Assembly: GCF_003286085.1 (NCBI RefSeq)
Contig: NW_020825567.1
Coordinates: 78,760 to 142,759, forward strand
Source of the DNA: Drosophila persimilis
Taxonomy: Eukaryota > Arthropoda > Insecta > Diptera > Drosophilidae
DNA length: 64,000 nucleotides
Direction of reading: 5' to 3'
Shown here in pieces: positions 47,077 to 59,567 of this stretch. Below the pieces are notes generated by a model, which had not been told where the DNA came from, searched no databases, and saw only the letters and a list, made by a program, of their open reading frames with translations. Both the position numbers and the translations under genes were made by a program. Position 1 is the first letter of the stretch, and every line of letters starts with the position of its first letter.

Positions 47077-47706
47077 TATACCCGATACTCAAAATGAGTA
47101 TTGGGGCATATTAGATTTGTGGTGAAAATGGATGTGTGTAACGTCCAGAAGGAATCGTTTCCGACCGCATAAAGTATATATATTCTTGATCAGCATCAAT
47201 AGCCGAGTCGATAGCGCCCTGTCTGTCTGTCCGTCCGTCCGTCCGTCCGTCCGTCCGTCCGTCTGTCCGTCCGTCTGTCCGTCCCCTTCAGCGCCTACTG
47301 CTCAAAGACTATAAGAGCTAGAGCAACGATGTTGTGGATCCCGACTTCTGTGATATGTCACTGCTACAAAAATATTTCAAAACTTCCGCCCCCACAAAGG
47401 ACGAAGAACTGTTGCATCCACATTATTGCAGATTCGAGAAAACTAAAAACGCAGAATCATAGATAATGATCATATCTATCAGATTGCTGAATCTGGATCA
47501 GATCAGTTAATTTTTTAGACAAAGGGAACAAATCAATTTGCACTGGCTACGCAGCGCCCGACGTCACGCTCAGACTGATTTTCTGTCTCTCTCGCACGCA
47601 CTCTTTGTCGTGTCGTTTAATATTAGCGGCGTCTGCCGGAGGAGAGCCATACTGACTTAGTATCGGGTATAACCGTAGAGTTGCGGTGTCCGCAGTCCCC
47701 CTCGTT
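47077..47706 (-). mobile_element. Shortened DINE-like copy M3 inside the Osvaldo-like pol
   Basis: Inverted relative to the main array. Both termini are present (TATACCCGATACTC at the left, the ACGAGGGGG-type start at the right), so it is a bounded insertion. There is no obvious target duplication, as expected for Helitron-type elements. Only one internal block is present, and it is about 475 bp shorter than full monomers. The GTCY microsatellite is expanded (47,220-47,283). Confidence 0.82.
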
Positions 47707-50452
47707 TTGTATGAATTTGTGGTACCAACCAGTGAGACCCAAGAACCTGCGGACTTGTTTCACGGATCGGGGGACCGGAAACTCTTGAATCGCTTGGACC
47801 TTCTCCACATCTGTCTGGATAGTTCCGTTGCCTATAACATGGCCTAGGTATTTGACCTCCTTTAGGCAAAATTTGGACTTCTCCACGTTAATGGTCAGAC
47901 CGGCTTCGCGTAATCGGGCGGGCAGGACAGTGAGAACTTGAATATGCGGCTCAAATGATTCAGATATCACCAACAAGTCGTCTAGATAAATAAGTATCTC
48001 ATTTCGTAGAGATGGCGGTATCACTTTATCCATCAACTTGGACATCGTTTGGGGTGCATTACACAACCCAAAGGGCATGACCGTGTACTGATACAACGGG
48101 CGCCCTGGGATTGTAAACGCCGTTTTTTCACGAGCGCTTACTTCCAGCGGAATTTGCCAATAGGCATCCTTCAAATCGATGCTTGAGATGAACTCAGCTC
48201 GAGGAAGCCGACTGAAAATGCCATCGATCAATGGCATGGGATAAGCGTTCTTAACAATGACTTCGTTAAGTTTCCGGCTGTCGATGCATAATCGCACCTT
48301 TCCAGGTTTACGAACGAGGACCTACGGCTGGAGACACGGCATAATGTCGTTGTTTTATTGCCTTAGCGTTGCCCACTTCCATTTCGTGCGACAACCAGCC
48401 CGTTTTTCCCAGACCTTGCTTCGGAGAGGAGGGAAATAAGTTGACCGTCTCTGCTAACTGAGCTTGCTGCTGCTTTGACAAACGCACATGTAACGTACTA
48501 TCGAATGTTAAGCCTGACAACTCTGTACTGGATGATTTATGGGCTAGAAAAGCAGGTAACAAATTAAAACGAGACAAAAAGTCTATGCCTAGATATAGGT
48601 CTTGCGCCAAGGATGGGACTACAAACAATTTCAATACTTTCTTCTGGCCTTGAAAACCCACTTCGGTGGTGACCTTGCCAATTATTGGCTGGCTCTGCCC
48701 ATCCGCCGTCCGTACTGCTGCTCTCACAGGCTTGATCGGGTTCGGATTCTGAACCAGGTCGTCCGCAAACTTCCCACCTATGCAACTTATGGATGCGCCG
48801 GTATCCATCAGTCCACTGAGCGTCCTTCCCAGTACGGTGACTTCCGCATAGGGTCGCCAGTCCTTGGACGTATTAACGACTGACGCCAATACGTTAGAGC
48901 GCTCGTTTTTGACAGTTGGCCGATATTGGAGCAATCGCTTTCGAGATCGAGTCGGTAGTTGAATTCTTTCCCTACTTGGGGTTAAAATACAAGTGTGTGA
49001 CGGAATGTCTGGGAGTTTTTGTACGTCCGGGAGTAATGGAAATGTCGAAAGGTCCATTAAATGGTGTTCGTTGCTTTCGAACTGTTTGGTTTGCGTGCAC
49101 CTGTCGATTGTGCACGGCTTGACGAGTTTTTTGAATCGTTGCACCTAGAGCACGACGGTTTATACGTATCCCGTTTGCCACAGCCGTAACAAAAGACGGT
49201 GTGATCACCTACGCAGTCTTGATACCGATGCCCCTGACAACCACAGTTCCAACAGGAAAGGGTTACTGCAGCGATATCTAGCTGTTCGGTTTCATCGACC
49301 TCATCGCCTTCCTGTTCTGTCTGCACCACAATTTCATGCACCAGTCGTCGTATAGGAATACGCTTCGGCTCAGCGCTGCCCATAGGCTTAGCCACTGCTT
49401 GCAAAAAAACGTTCGGGAGTACGAACTATGTTGCGCAATTGGGCTACTGACAGAATGGGAATGTATAAAATTTCATGTTGGATATCGGCCAAGAGATTCG
49501 ACTTTAGCACTTCCAACAGCGACATTTCGGACATGGGGTTGACTAGTTTATCGGACAAGGTTAAAATGGCTTCGTAAAATGTATCAAATAGTTCGTGCGG
49601 CTTCTGCTTTCGTTGCACTATTGCCGTACGAATTTCTAGGTCGGTACGCCCATCCCTAAATCGAGTTTTTAGGGCTGTACTTAGCTGCGGCCAGGTCACG
49701 GAGGGTACGCTTTTATGGAACCGCCAAAACCACTCGCTAGCACTGGCTTCAAATAAATAAATGGCGTTTCTGGCCAGTAGGTCGAGATTACCCTCTAAGG
49801 TCTGTTTGGTTAACGCTTCTATCCGATATATGAAATCTTCCACCGACATGGACGAATTTCCAGAAAACCGCACCTTCCATCCTGCGATTATTTGTCCAAT
49901 CCTATCGGGTCGTAGTCCCGCTATCTGTTGGGATCCCCATGGGGTGACCGAGACAGCAGAATCATTAGCCTGATTTATCGGGGCACCTACGGACTCTCGA
50001 GTTGGTATTTGGAACAACTGTTCGAAGGTTTGGTTTTCTCCACTAGGCTGTGAAGATCCCGCAGCTTGGTCATTCGGCGGCTGTACTGTTGGACTTGCCA
50101 AACGTTGGAATCCTATTTCCATAGTCTGAGTCATTTGAGTCATGGCTTGAGACAACAACCCGATTTGACCCATAGCGTCCGTCAACGCCTGTGCCATTTG
50201 AGCCAAGCCTGGGCTTGCTTCATTCGCTGGCTCGCTACTCGGAACTGTCATGATTGGTACACCAACTTCAGTTGGACTAACAGAAGGTAAATTTTCAGTA
50301 TTCGTAGCTGGAGCTGCTGTCACACGCTGTGATCTGGTTCTCATTAGAAGCTGAGAAGACTCTACATTCGAGGCGGACGCCTGCGCTACGGCTAATTCCT
50401 CCGCTAAGCTAGGAGCGGATGATTGTAGGGGCTTGTTGCACGCCTGGCACAC

Positions 50453-51526
50453 GGTCTTTTCACCTCTTCTTGTATTAAAACAAACTAAATACGTGGTTAC
50501 AACTTGTTCTTAAAAGCTGTGTCCGATATTCTACCTGTCTTACGCAAATACAGCAGATAACATCGGAATGGTCGTTTGGCTAAATCTCGTCAAAACTCCA
50601 ATTTAATGACATCCTATCCTAATTTTACTAATATATGATTTTCTGTTCTACTCTTGATTATTAACTTTTAACGATCGATATATCTACTCTGTATCCACAA
50701 AATTCGGAAACCATGCACCCTTCGTCTAATAGGAATGTGTCCCCCACTGACTCTGGTGATATTATTCACGATCGACAATCATTACAATGAGTTATCGGAT
50801 GAACTGGGACCGTTCGGTAGTTCTACACCACTGACGGACATCCGAGCAATCCGAAACCCTGACAAACCGATGCCCCTCTAATTATACTGTAGGTCGCAAA
50901 AACACAAAAAAGTTCTGGATCGCGGACCACCAAATTGTCCAGAACCACAGTACAGCAGAGCCATTCCACCTACGTCTGTCAAACACAAAAAAAAAACGGA
51001 ACAACCATAGAAAAACTGAAGAAGAAGACATAGTTTATGCTGATCCAGGAAATATACCATCTCCGATTCTATTGCCTTCGTTCGCGGGCCGGCCGTAGCT
51101 CTAAGCCACTGACTAACCTGATCCAGGCCAAAACGGCAGACAATGATCAGCAACGGTATGGACAAGTTCCTCCCCCAAACAACACGCTCCCACTTTTGTG
51201 GGTAGGCAGTAGAGCTAATCCACTTTGAAACCTAATCCGACAGAAACATTGGAACGCGCTATTTAGCAGAGTGGCCTATCCGGCCAGATACTACAGGTTC
51301 GTTACTATGCCTAGTAAGTTGATTAACCTCGAGCGCGGGGCTTTAAGTTCTGTTAGAAACTGCTACGCAATCCAGCTACTCGAAGTCAATCCCCCAGACA
51401 ATGCACGACCATGCATATCTCTTAAGGGATAAAGGAATAAGTCTTATGACACTGCCTTAAGATGCAGCTCGCATTGGTGTTGATGACTTTATACAAATTT
51501 TCTTGGTCGGGGCATGCCGAAGAAAG
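50453..51526 (-). other. Leader of the Osvaldo-like element
   Basis: About 1.07 kb between the primer-binding site and gag, with no coding capacity that I trust. Nothing else recognised. Confidence 0.5.
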
Positions 51527-51544
51527 GCCCCACGTTGGGCGCCA
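51527..51544 (-). other. Primer-binding site, tRNA-Lys type
   Basis: The minus strand reads TGGCGCCCAACGTGGGGC, the sequence known to pair with the 3' end of tRNA-Lys(CUU) in several retroelements. Confidence 0.85.
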
Positions 51545-51630
51545 AATTTTTTTATATGTGGATAATTCTTAAAAACGTTCTAAAAACCCTGCCATAAAAT
51601 CGGGACAGACTTTTCGCACCCATTGCCAAT

Positions 51631-51788
51631 CAACGTACAGGTTATAGGAGCTGATGATAGCAAAACGGGAGTAGGAAGTACGCGCTGGCTTCGGCTTGTG
51701 TCTCTGTTCGGCGGGGTGTGGGCATGGAGGATATTTTACTACCCATTTAGAGCTCTGGCAAATGGTCGAGATAAGAATTTATATAAAA
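51631..51788 (+). repeat. Leader segment before the DINE-like array
   Basis: Second copy of the 158-bp segment at 41,913-42,070. It joins the truncated 5' LTR of the Osvaldo-like element on its left and monomer M4 on its right. Confidence 0.75.
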
Positions 51789-52899
51789 ACGAGGGGGAAC
51801 GTTGTGAGTTGCTGCGGACACCGCAACTCTACGGTTATACCCGATACTAAGTCAGTATGGCTCTCCTCCGGCAGACGCCGCTAATATTAAACGACACGAC
51901 AAAGAGTGCGTGCGAGAGAGACAGAAAATCAGTCTGAGCGTGACGTCGGGCGCTGCGTAGCCACTGCAAATTGATTTGTTCCTTTTGGCTACAAAAATTA
52001 TCTGATCTGATCCAGATTCAGCAATCTGATAGATATGGTCGTTATCTATGATTCTGCGTTTTTAGTTTTCTCGAATCTGCAATATTGTGGATGCAACAGA
52101 TTTTCGTCCTTTGTGTGGGCGGAAGGGGGTGGGGCGAAATTTTGAGATATACGTTTTATAGTGAGATCTAACAGGAGTGCGGATACTAAATTTGGTTACT
52201 CTAGCCCTAATAGTCTCTGAGATTTGTGAATATCCCCAGATTTGCATCCTTTGCGGGGGCGGAAGGGGGTGTGGCGAAATTTTGAAACAAACTCGTCTCG
52301 GTCTGATATATTAGGAGTGTGGATACCAAATTTGGTTGCTCTAGCTTTTATAGTCTCTGAGATCTAGGCGCTAATGTTTTACTCTAAGCAAAGCCGCCTA
52401 TGCTACGTGTGTGTTAGAGAGAGACAGGGCGAGAAAAAATGAAATTGTTTTCTTGATGCTGGCTATAATAATAATACGATCCAATTCAGATTCCGCAGTC
52501 TAAAAGATATGGTCATTCTCTACGATTCTGCGTTTTTGGTTTTATCGTATCTTTAAAATTGTGGATGCCACAGATTTTCGTCCTTTGTGGGGGCGGAAGT
52601 GGGCGGGGCAAAGTTTTGAAATAATTTTGGACCAGTGACATATCACAGAAGTCTGGATCCAAAACATCTTTGTTTTAGCTCTTATAGTCTTTGAGCATTA
52701 GGCGCTGAAGGAGACGGACAGACGGACAGACGGACGGACGGACAGACAGACATGGCTCAATCGACTCGGCTATTGATGCTGATCAAGAATATATATACTT
52801 TATAGGGTCGGAAACGATTCCTTCTGGACGTTACACACATCCACTTTTACCACAAATCTAATATACCCCAATACTCATTTTGAGTATCGGGTATAAAAA
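51789..52899 (+). repeat. Monomer M4
   Basis: 1,111 bp, the first of the array. With M5 it shares GAAGGAGACGG and ATAATTTTGGACC. Internal blocks begin near 52,098, 52,238 and 52,571; a wider repeat links the first and third, about 473 bp apart. Confidence 0.9.
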
Positions 52900-54010
52900 A
52901 CGAGGGGGAACGTTGTGAGTTGCTGCGGACACCGCAACTCTACGGTTATACCCGATACTAAGTCAGTATGGCTCTCCTCCGGCAGACGCCGCTAATATTA
53001 AACGACACGACAAAGAGTGCGTGCGAGAGAGACAGAAAATCAGTCTGAGCGTGACGTCGGGCGCTGCGTAGCCACTGCAAATTGATTTGTTCCTTTTGGC
53101 TACAAAAATTATCTGATCTGATCCAGATTCAGCAATCTGATAGATATGGTCATTATCTATGATTCTGCGTTTTTAGTTTTCTCAAATCTGCAATATTGTG
53201 GATGCAACAGATTTTCGTCCTTTGTGGGGGCGGAAGGGGGTGGGGCGAAATTTTGAGATATACGTTTTATAGTGAGATCTAACAGGAGTGCGGATACTAA
53301 ATTTGGTTACTCTAGCCTTAATAGTCTCTGAGATTTGTGAATATCCCCAGATTTGCATCCTTTGCGGGGGCGGAAGGGGGTGTGGCGAAATTTTGAAACA
53401 AACTCGTCTCGGTCCGATATATTAGGAGTGTGGATACCAAATTTGGTTGCTCTAGCTTTTATAGTCTCTGAGATCTAGGCGCTAATGTTTTACTCTAAGC
53501 AAAGCCGCCTATGCTACGTGTGTGTTAGAGAGAGACAGGGCGAGAAAAAATGAAATTGTTTTCTTGATGCTGGCTATAATAATAATACGATCCAATTCAG
53601 ATTCCGCAGTCTAAAAGATATGGTCATTCTCTACGATTCTGCGTTTTTGGTTTTATCGTATCTTTAAAATTGTGGATGCCACAGATTTTCGTCCTTTGTG
53701 GGGGCGGAAGTGGGCGGGGCAAAGTTTTGAAATAATTTTGGACCAGTGACATATCACAGAAGTCTGGATCCAAAACATCGTTGCTTTAGCTCTTATAGTC
53801 TTTGAGCATTAGGCGCTGAAGGAGACGGACAGACGGACAGACGGACGGACGGACAGACAGACATGGCTCAATCGACTCGGCTATTGATGCTGATCAAGAA
53901 TATATATACTTTATAGGGTCGGAAACGATTCCTTCTGGACGTTACACACATCCACTTTTACCACAAATCTAATATACCCCAATACTCATTTTGAGTATCG
54001 GGTATAAAAA
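52900..54010 (+). repeat. Monomer M5
   Basis: 1,111 bp, the closest relative of M4 by shared variants. Confidence 0.9.
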
Positions 54011-55119
54011 ACGAGGGGGAACGTTGTGAGTTGCTGCGGACACCGCAACTCTACGGTTATACCCGATACTAAGTCAGTATGGCTCTCCTCCGGCAGACGC
54101 CGCTAATATTAAACGACACGACAAAGAGTGCGTGCGAGAGAGACAGAAAATCAGTCTGAGCGTGACGTCGGGCGCTGCGTAGCCACTTCAAATTGATTTG
54201 TTCCTTTGGCTATAAAAATGATCTGATCTGATCCAGATTCAGCAATCTGATAGATATGGTCATTATCTATGATTCTGCGTTTTTAGTTTTCTCGAAATCT
54301 GCAATATTGTGGATGCAACAGATTTTCGTCCTTTGTGGGGCGGAAGGGGGTGGGGCGAAATTTTGAGATATACGTTTTATAGTGAGATCTAACAGGAGTG
54401 CGGATACTAAATTTGGTTACTCTAGCCTTAATAGTCTCTGAGATTTGTGAATATCCCCAGATTTGCATCCTTTGCGGGGGCGGAAGGGGGTGTGGCGAAA
54501 TTTTGAAACAAACTCGTCTCGGTCCGATATATTAGGAGTGTGGATACCAAATTTGGTTGCTCTAGCTTTTATAGTCTCTGAGATCTAGGCGCTAATGTTT
54601 TACTCTAAGCAAAGCCGCCTATGCTACGTGTGTGTTAGAGAGAGGACAGGGCGAGAAAAAATGAAATTGTTTTCTTGATGCTGGCTATAATAATAATACG
54701 ATCCAATTCAGATTCCGCAGTCTAAAAGATATGGTCATTCTCTACGATTCTGCGTTTTTTGGTTTTATCGTATCTTTAAAAATGTGGATGCCACAGATTT
54801 TCGTCCCTTTGTGGGGGCGGAAGTGGGCGGGGCAAAGTTTTGAAATAATTTTGTAGCAGTGACATATCACAGAAGTCTGGATCCAAAACATCGTTGCTCT
54901 AGCTCTTATAGTCTTTGAGCACTAGGCGCTGAAGGGGACGGAAAGACGGACAGACGGACGAACAGACAGACAGGGCTCAATCGACTCGGCTATTGATGCT
55001 GATCAAGAATATATATACTTTATGGGGTCGGAAACGATTCCTTCTGGACGTTACACACATCCACTTTTACCACAAATCTAATATACCCCAATACTCATTT
55101 TGAGTATCGGGTATAAAAA
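54011..55119 (+). repeat. Monomer M6
   Basis: 1,109 bp. Its second half carries the GACGGAAAGACGG and GACGAACAGAC variants shared with M7 (the latter also with M2). Several single-base length differences occur in homopolymers. Confidence 0.9.
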
Positions 55120-56228
55120 ACGAGGGGGAACGTTGTGAGTTGCTGCGGACACCGCAACTCTACGGTTATACCCGATACTAAGTCAGTATGGCTCTCCTCC
55201 GGCAGACGCCGCTAATATTAACGACACGACAAAGAGTGCGTGCGAGAGAGACAGAAAATCAGTCTGAGCGTGACGTCGGGCGCTGCGTAGCCACTGCAAA
55301 TTGATTTGTTCCTTTTGGCTATAAAAATGATCTGATCTGATCCAGATTCAGCAATCTGATAGATATGGTCATTATCTATGATTCTGCGTTTTTAGTTTTC
55401 TCGAATCTGCAATATTGTGGATGCAACAGATTTTCGTCCTTTGTGGGGGCGGAAGGGGGTGGGGCGAAATTTTGAGATATACGTTTTATAGTGAGATCTA
55501 ACAGGAGTACGGATACTAAATTTGGTTACTCTAGCCTTAATACTCTCTGAGATTTGTGAATATCCCCAGATTTGCATCCTTTGCGGGGGCGGAAGGGGGT
55601 GTGGCGAAATTTTGAAACAAACTCGTCTCGGTCTGATATATTAGGAGTGTGGATACCAAATTTGGTTGCTCTAGCTTTTATAGTCTCTGAGATCTAGGCG
55701 CTAATGTTTTACTCTAAGCAAAGCCGCCTATGCTACGTGTGTGTTAGAGAGAGACAGGGCGAGAAAAAATGAAATTGTTTTCTTGATGCTGGCAATAATA
55801 ATAATACGATCCAATTCAGATTCCGCAGTCTAAAAGATATGGTCATTCTCTACGATTCTGCTTTTTTGGTTTTATCGTATCTTTAAAAATGTGGATGCCA
55901 CAGATTTTCGTCCTTTGTGGGGGCGGAAGTGGGCGGGGCAAAGTTTTGAAATAATTTTTGTAGCAGTGACATATCACAGAAGTCTGGATCCAAAACATCG
56001 TTGCTCTAGCTCTTATAGTCTTTGAGCACTAGGCGCTGAAGGGGACGGAAAGACGGACAGACGGACGAACAGACAGACAGGGCTCAATCGACTCGGCTAT
56101 TGATGCTGATCAAGAATATATATACTTTATAGGGTCGGAAACGATTCCTTCTGGACGTTACACACATCCACTTTTACCACAAATCTAATATACCCCAATA
56201 CTCATTTTGAGTATCGGGTATAATAAAA
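55120..56228 (+). repeat. Monomer M7
   Basis: 1,109 bp, the closest relative of the distant copy M2. Confidence 0.9.
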
Positions 56229-57341
56229 ACGAGGGGGAACGTTGTGAGTTGCTGCGGACACCGCAACTCTACGGTTATACCCGATACTAAGTCAGTATGG
56301 CTCTCCTCCGGCAGACGCCGCTAATATTAACGACACGACAAAGAGTGCGTGCGAGAGAGACAGAAAATCAGTCTGAGCGTGACGTCGGGCGCTGCGTAGC
56401 CACTGCAAATTGATTTGTTCCTTTTGGCTATAAAAATGATCTGATCTGATCCAGATTCAGCAATCTAATAGATATGGTCATTATCTATGATTCTGCGTTT
56501 TTAGTTTTCTCAAATCTGCAATATTGTGGATGCAACAGATTTGCGTCCTTTGTGGGGGCGGAAGGGGGTGGGGCGAAATTCTGAGATATACGTTTTATAG
56601 TGAGATCTAACAGGAGTGCGGATACCAAATTTGGTTACTCTAGCCTTAATAGTCTCTGAGATTTGTGAATATCCCCAGATTTGCATCCTTTGCGGGGGCG
56701 GAAGGGGGTGTGGCGAAATTTTGAAACAAACTCGTCTCGGTCCGATATATTAGGAGTGTGGATACCAAATTTGGTTGCTCTAGCTTTTATAGTCTCTGAG
56801 ATCTAGGCGCTAATGTTTTACTCTAAGCAAAGCCGCCTATGCTACGTGTGTGTTAGAGAGAGACAGGGCGAGAAAAAATGAAATTGTTTTCTTGATGCTG
56901 GCTATAATAATAATACGATCCAATTCAGATTCCGCAGTCTAAAAGATATGGTCATTCTCTACGATTCTGCGTTTTTGGTTTTCTCGTATCTTTAAAATTG
57001 TGGATGCCACAGATTTTCGCCCTTTGTGGGGGCGGAAGTGGGCGGGGCAAAGTTTTGAAATATTTTTGTAGCAGTGACATATCACAGAAGTCTGGATCCA
57101 AAACATCGTTGCTCTAGCTCTTATAGTCTTTGAGCATTAGGCGCTGAAGGGGACGGACAGACGGACAGACGGACGGGACGGACAGACAGACAGGGCTCAA
57201 TCGACTCGGCTATTGATGCTGATCAAGAATATATATACTTTATAGGGTCGGAAACGATTCCTTCTGGACGTTACACACATCCACTTTTACCACAAATCTA
57301 ATATACCCCAATACTCATTTTGAGTATCGGGTATAAAAAAA
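56229..57341 (+). repeat. Monomer M8
   Basis: 1,113 bp. From here on, the third internal block reads TTTTCGCCC instead of TTTTCGTCC. Confidence 0.9.
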
Positions 57342-58454
57342 ACGAGGGGGAACGTTGTGAGTTGCTGCGGACACCGCAACTCTACAGTTATACCCGATAC
57401 TAAGTCAGTATGGCTCTCCTCCGGCAGACGCCGCTAATATTAACGACACGACAAAGAGTGCGTGCGAGAGAGACAGAAAATCAGTCTGAGCGTGACGTCG
57501 GGCGCTGCGTAGCCACTGCAAATTGATTTGTTCCTTTTGGCTATAAAAATGATCTGATCTGATCCAGATTCAGCAATCTGATAGATATGGTCATTATCTA
57601 TGATTCTGCGTTTTTAGTTTTCTCAAATCTGCAATATTGTGGATGCAACAGATTTTCGTCCTTTGTGGGGGCGGAAGGGGGTGGGGCGAAATTTTGAGAT
57701 ATACGTTTTATAGTGAGATCTAACAGGAGTAGCGGATACTAAATTTGGTTACTCTAGCTTAATAGTCTCTGAGATTTGTGAATATCCCCAGATTTGCATC
57801 CTTTGCGGGGGCGGAAGGGGGTGTGGCGAAATTTTGAAACAAACTCGTCTCGGTCCGATATATTAGGAGTGTGGATACCAAATTTGGTTGCTCTAGCTTT
57901 TATAGTCTCTGAGATCTAGGCGCTAATGTTTTACTCTAAGCAAAGCCGCCTATGCTACGTGTGTGTTAGAGAGAGACAGGGCGAGAAAAAATGAAATTGT
58001 TTTCTTGATGCTGGCTATAATAATAATACGATCCAATTCAGATTCCGCAGTCTAAAAGATATGGTCATTCTCTACGATTCTGCGTTTTTGGTTTTCTCGT
58101 ATCTTTAAAATTGTGGATGCCACAGATTTTCGCCCTTTGTGGGGGCGGAAGTGGGCGGGGCAAAGTTTTGAAATATTTTTGTAGCAGTGACATATCACAG
58201 AAGTCTGGATCCAAAACATCGTTGCTCTAGCTCTTATAGTCTTTGAGCATTAGGCGCTGAAGGGGACGGACAGACGGACAGACGGACGGACGGACAGACA
58301 GACAGGGCTCAATCGACTCGGCTATTGATGCTGATCAAGAATATATATACTTTATAGGGGTCGGAAACGATTCCTTCTGGACGTTACACACATCCACTTT
58401 TACCACAAATCTAATATACCCCAATACTCATTTTGAGTATCGGGTATAAAAAAA
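57342..58454 (+). repeat. Monomer M9
   Basis: 1,113 bp, similar to M8. Confidence 0.9.
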
Positions 58455-59567
58455 ACGAGGGGGAACGTTGTGAGTTGCTGCGGACACCGCAACTCTACAG
58501 TTATACCCGATACTAAGTCAGTATGGCTCTCCTCCGGCAGACGCCGCTAATATTAACGACACGACAAAGAGTGCGTGCGAGAGAGACAGAAAATCAGTCT
58601 GAGCGTGTTGTCGGGCGCTGCGTAGCCACTTCAAATTGATTTGTTCCTTTTGGCTATAAAAATGATCTGATCTGATCCAGATTCACCAATCTGATAGATA
58701 TGGTCATTATCTATGATTCTGCGTTTTTAGTTTTCTCGAATCTGCAATATTGTGGATGCAACAGATTTTCGTCCTTTGTGGGGGCGGAAGGGGGTGGGGC
58801 GAAATTTTGAGATATACGTTTTATAGTGAGATCTAACAGGAGTACGGATACTAAATTTGGTTACTCTAGCCTTAATACTCTCTGAGATTTGTGAATATCC
58901 CCAGATTTGCATCCTTTGCGGGGGCGGAAGGGGGTGTGGCGAAATTTTGAAACAAACTCGTCTCGGTCCGATATATTAGGAGTGTGGATACCAAATTTGG
59001 TTGCTCTAGCTTTTATAGTCTCTGAGATCTAGGCGCTAATGTTTTACTCTAAGCAAAGCCGCCTATGCTACGTGTGTGTTAGAGAGAGACAGGGCGAGAA
59101 AAAATGAAATTGTTTTCTTGATGCTGGCTATAATAATAATACGATCCAATTCAGATTCTGCAGTATAAAAGATATGGTCATTCTCTACGATTCTGCGTTT
59201 TTGGTTTTCTCGTATCTTTAAAATTGTGGATGCCACAGATTTTCGCCCTTTGTGGGGGCGGAAGTGGGCGGGGCAAAGTTTTGAAATATTTTTGTAGCAG
59301 TGACATATCACAGAAGTCTGGATCCAAAACATCGTTACTCTAGCTCTTATAGTCTTTGAGCATTAGGCGCTGAAGGGGACGGACAGACGGACAGACGGAC
59401 GGACGGACAGACAGACAGGGCTCAATCGACTCGGCTATTGATGCTGATCAAGAATATATATACTTTATAGGGTCGGAAACGATTCCTTCTGGACGTTACA
59501 CACATCCACTTTTACCACAAATCTAATATACCCCAATACTCATTTTGAGTATCGGGTATAATAAAAA
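58455..59567 (+). repeat. Monomer M10
   Basis: 1,113 bp. Like M2, M7 and M11 it has CTTAATACTCTCTGAG in the first internal block. Confidence 0.9.

Larger units (their letters stand above)
44217..51630 (-). mobile_element. Osvaldo-like Ty3/gypsy LTR retrotransposon, broken fossil
   Basis: Minus strand, with parts as follows. There are about 86 bp of 5' LTR (51,545-51,630, the rest lost to the DINE array side). A primer-binding site matching tRNA-Lys lies at 51,527-51,544, then a leader of about 1.1 kb. Gag lies at about 50,452-49,150 including a CCHC knuckle, protease (GLMDTGASISC) near 48,800, RT from about 48,300, RNase H near 47,070-46,600, and integrase at about 46,600-45,500. A polypurine tract and the start of the 3' LTR are at 45,255. 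A tRNA-Lys primer and these pol types fit Osvaldo. A DINE-like copy (47,077-47,706) interrupts pol. It is broken in about half a dozen places. The left end is uncertain. Confidence 0.75.

Noticed and set aside
52062-52247. 61-codon minus-strand reading frame repeated in several DINE-like monomers (MQIWGYSQIS...)
   Set aside because: It recurs only because the repeat recurs. Base-length differences between monomers break it freely, and it has no protein-like features.
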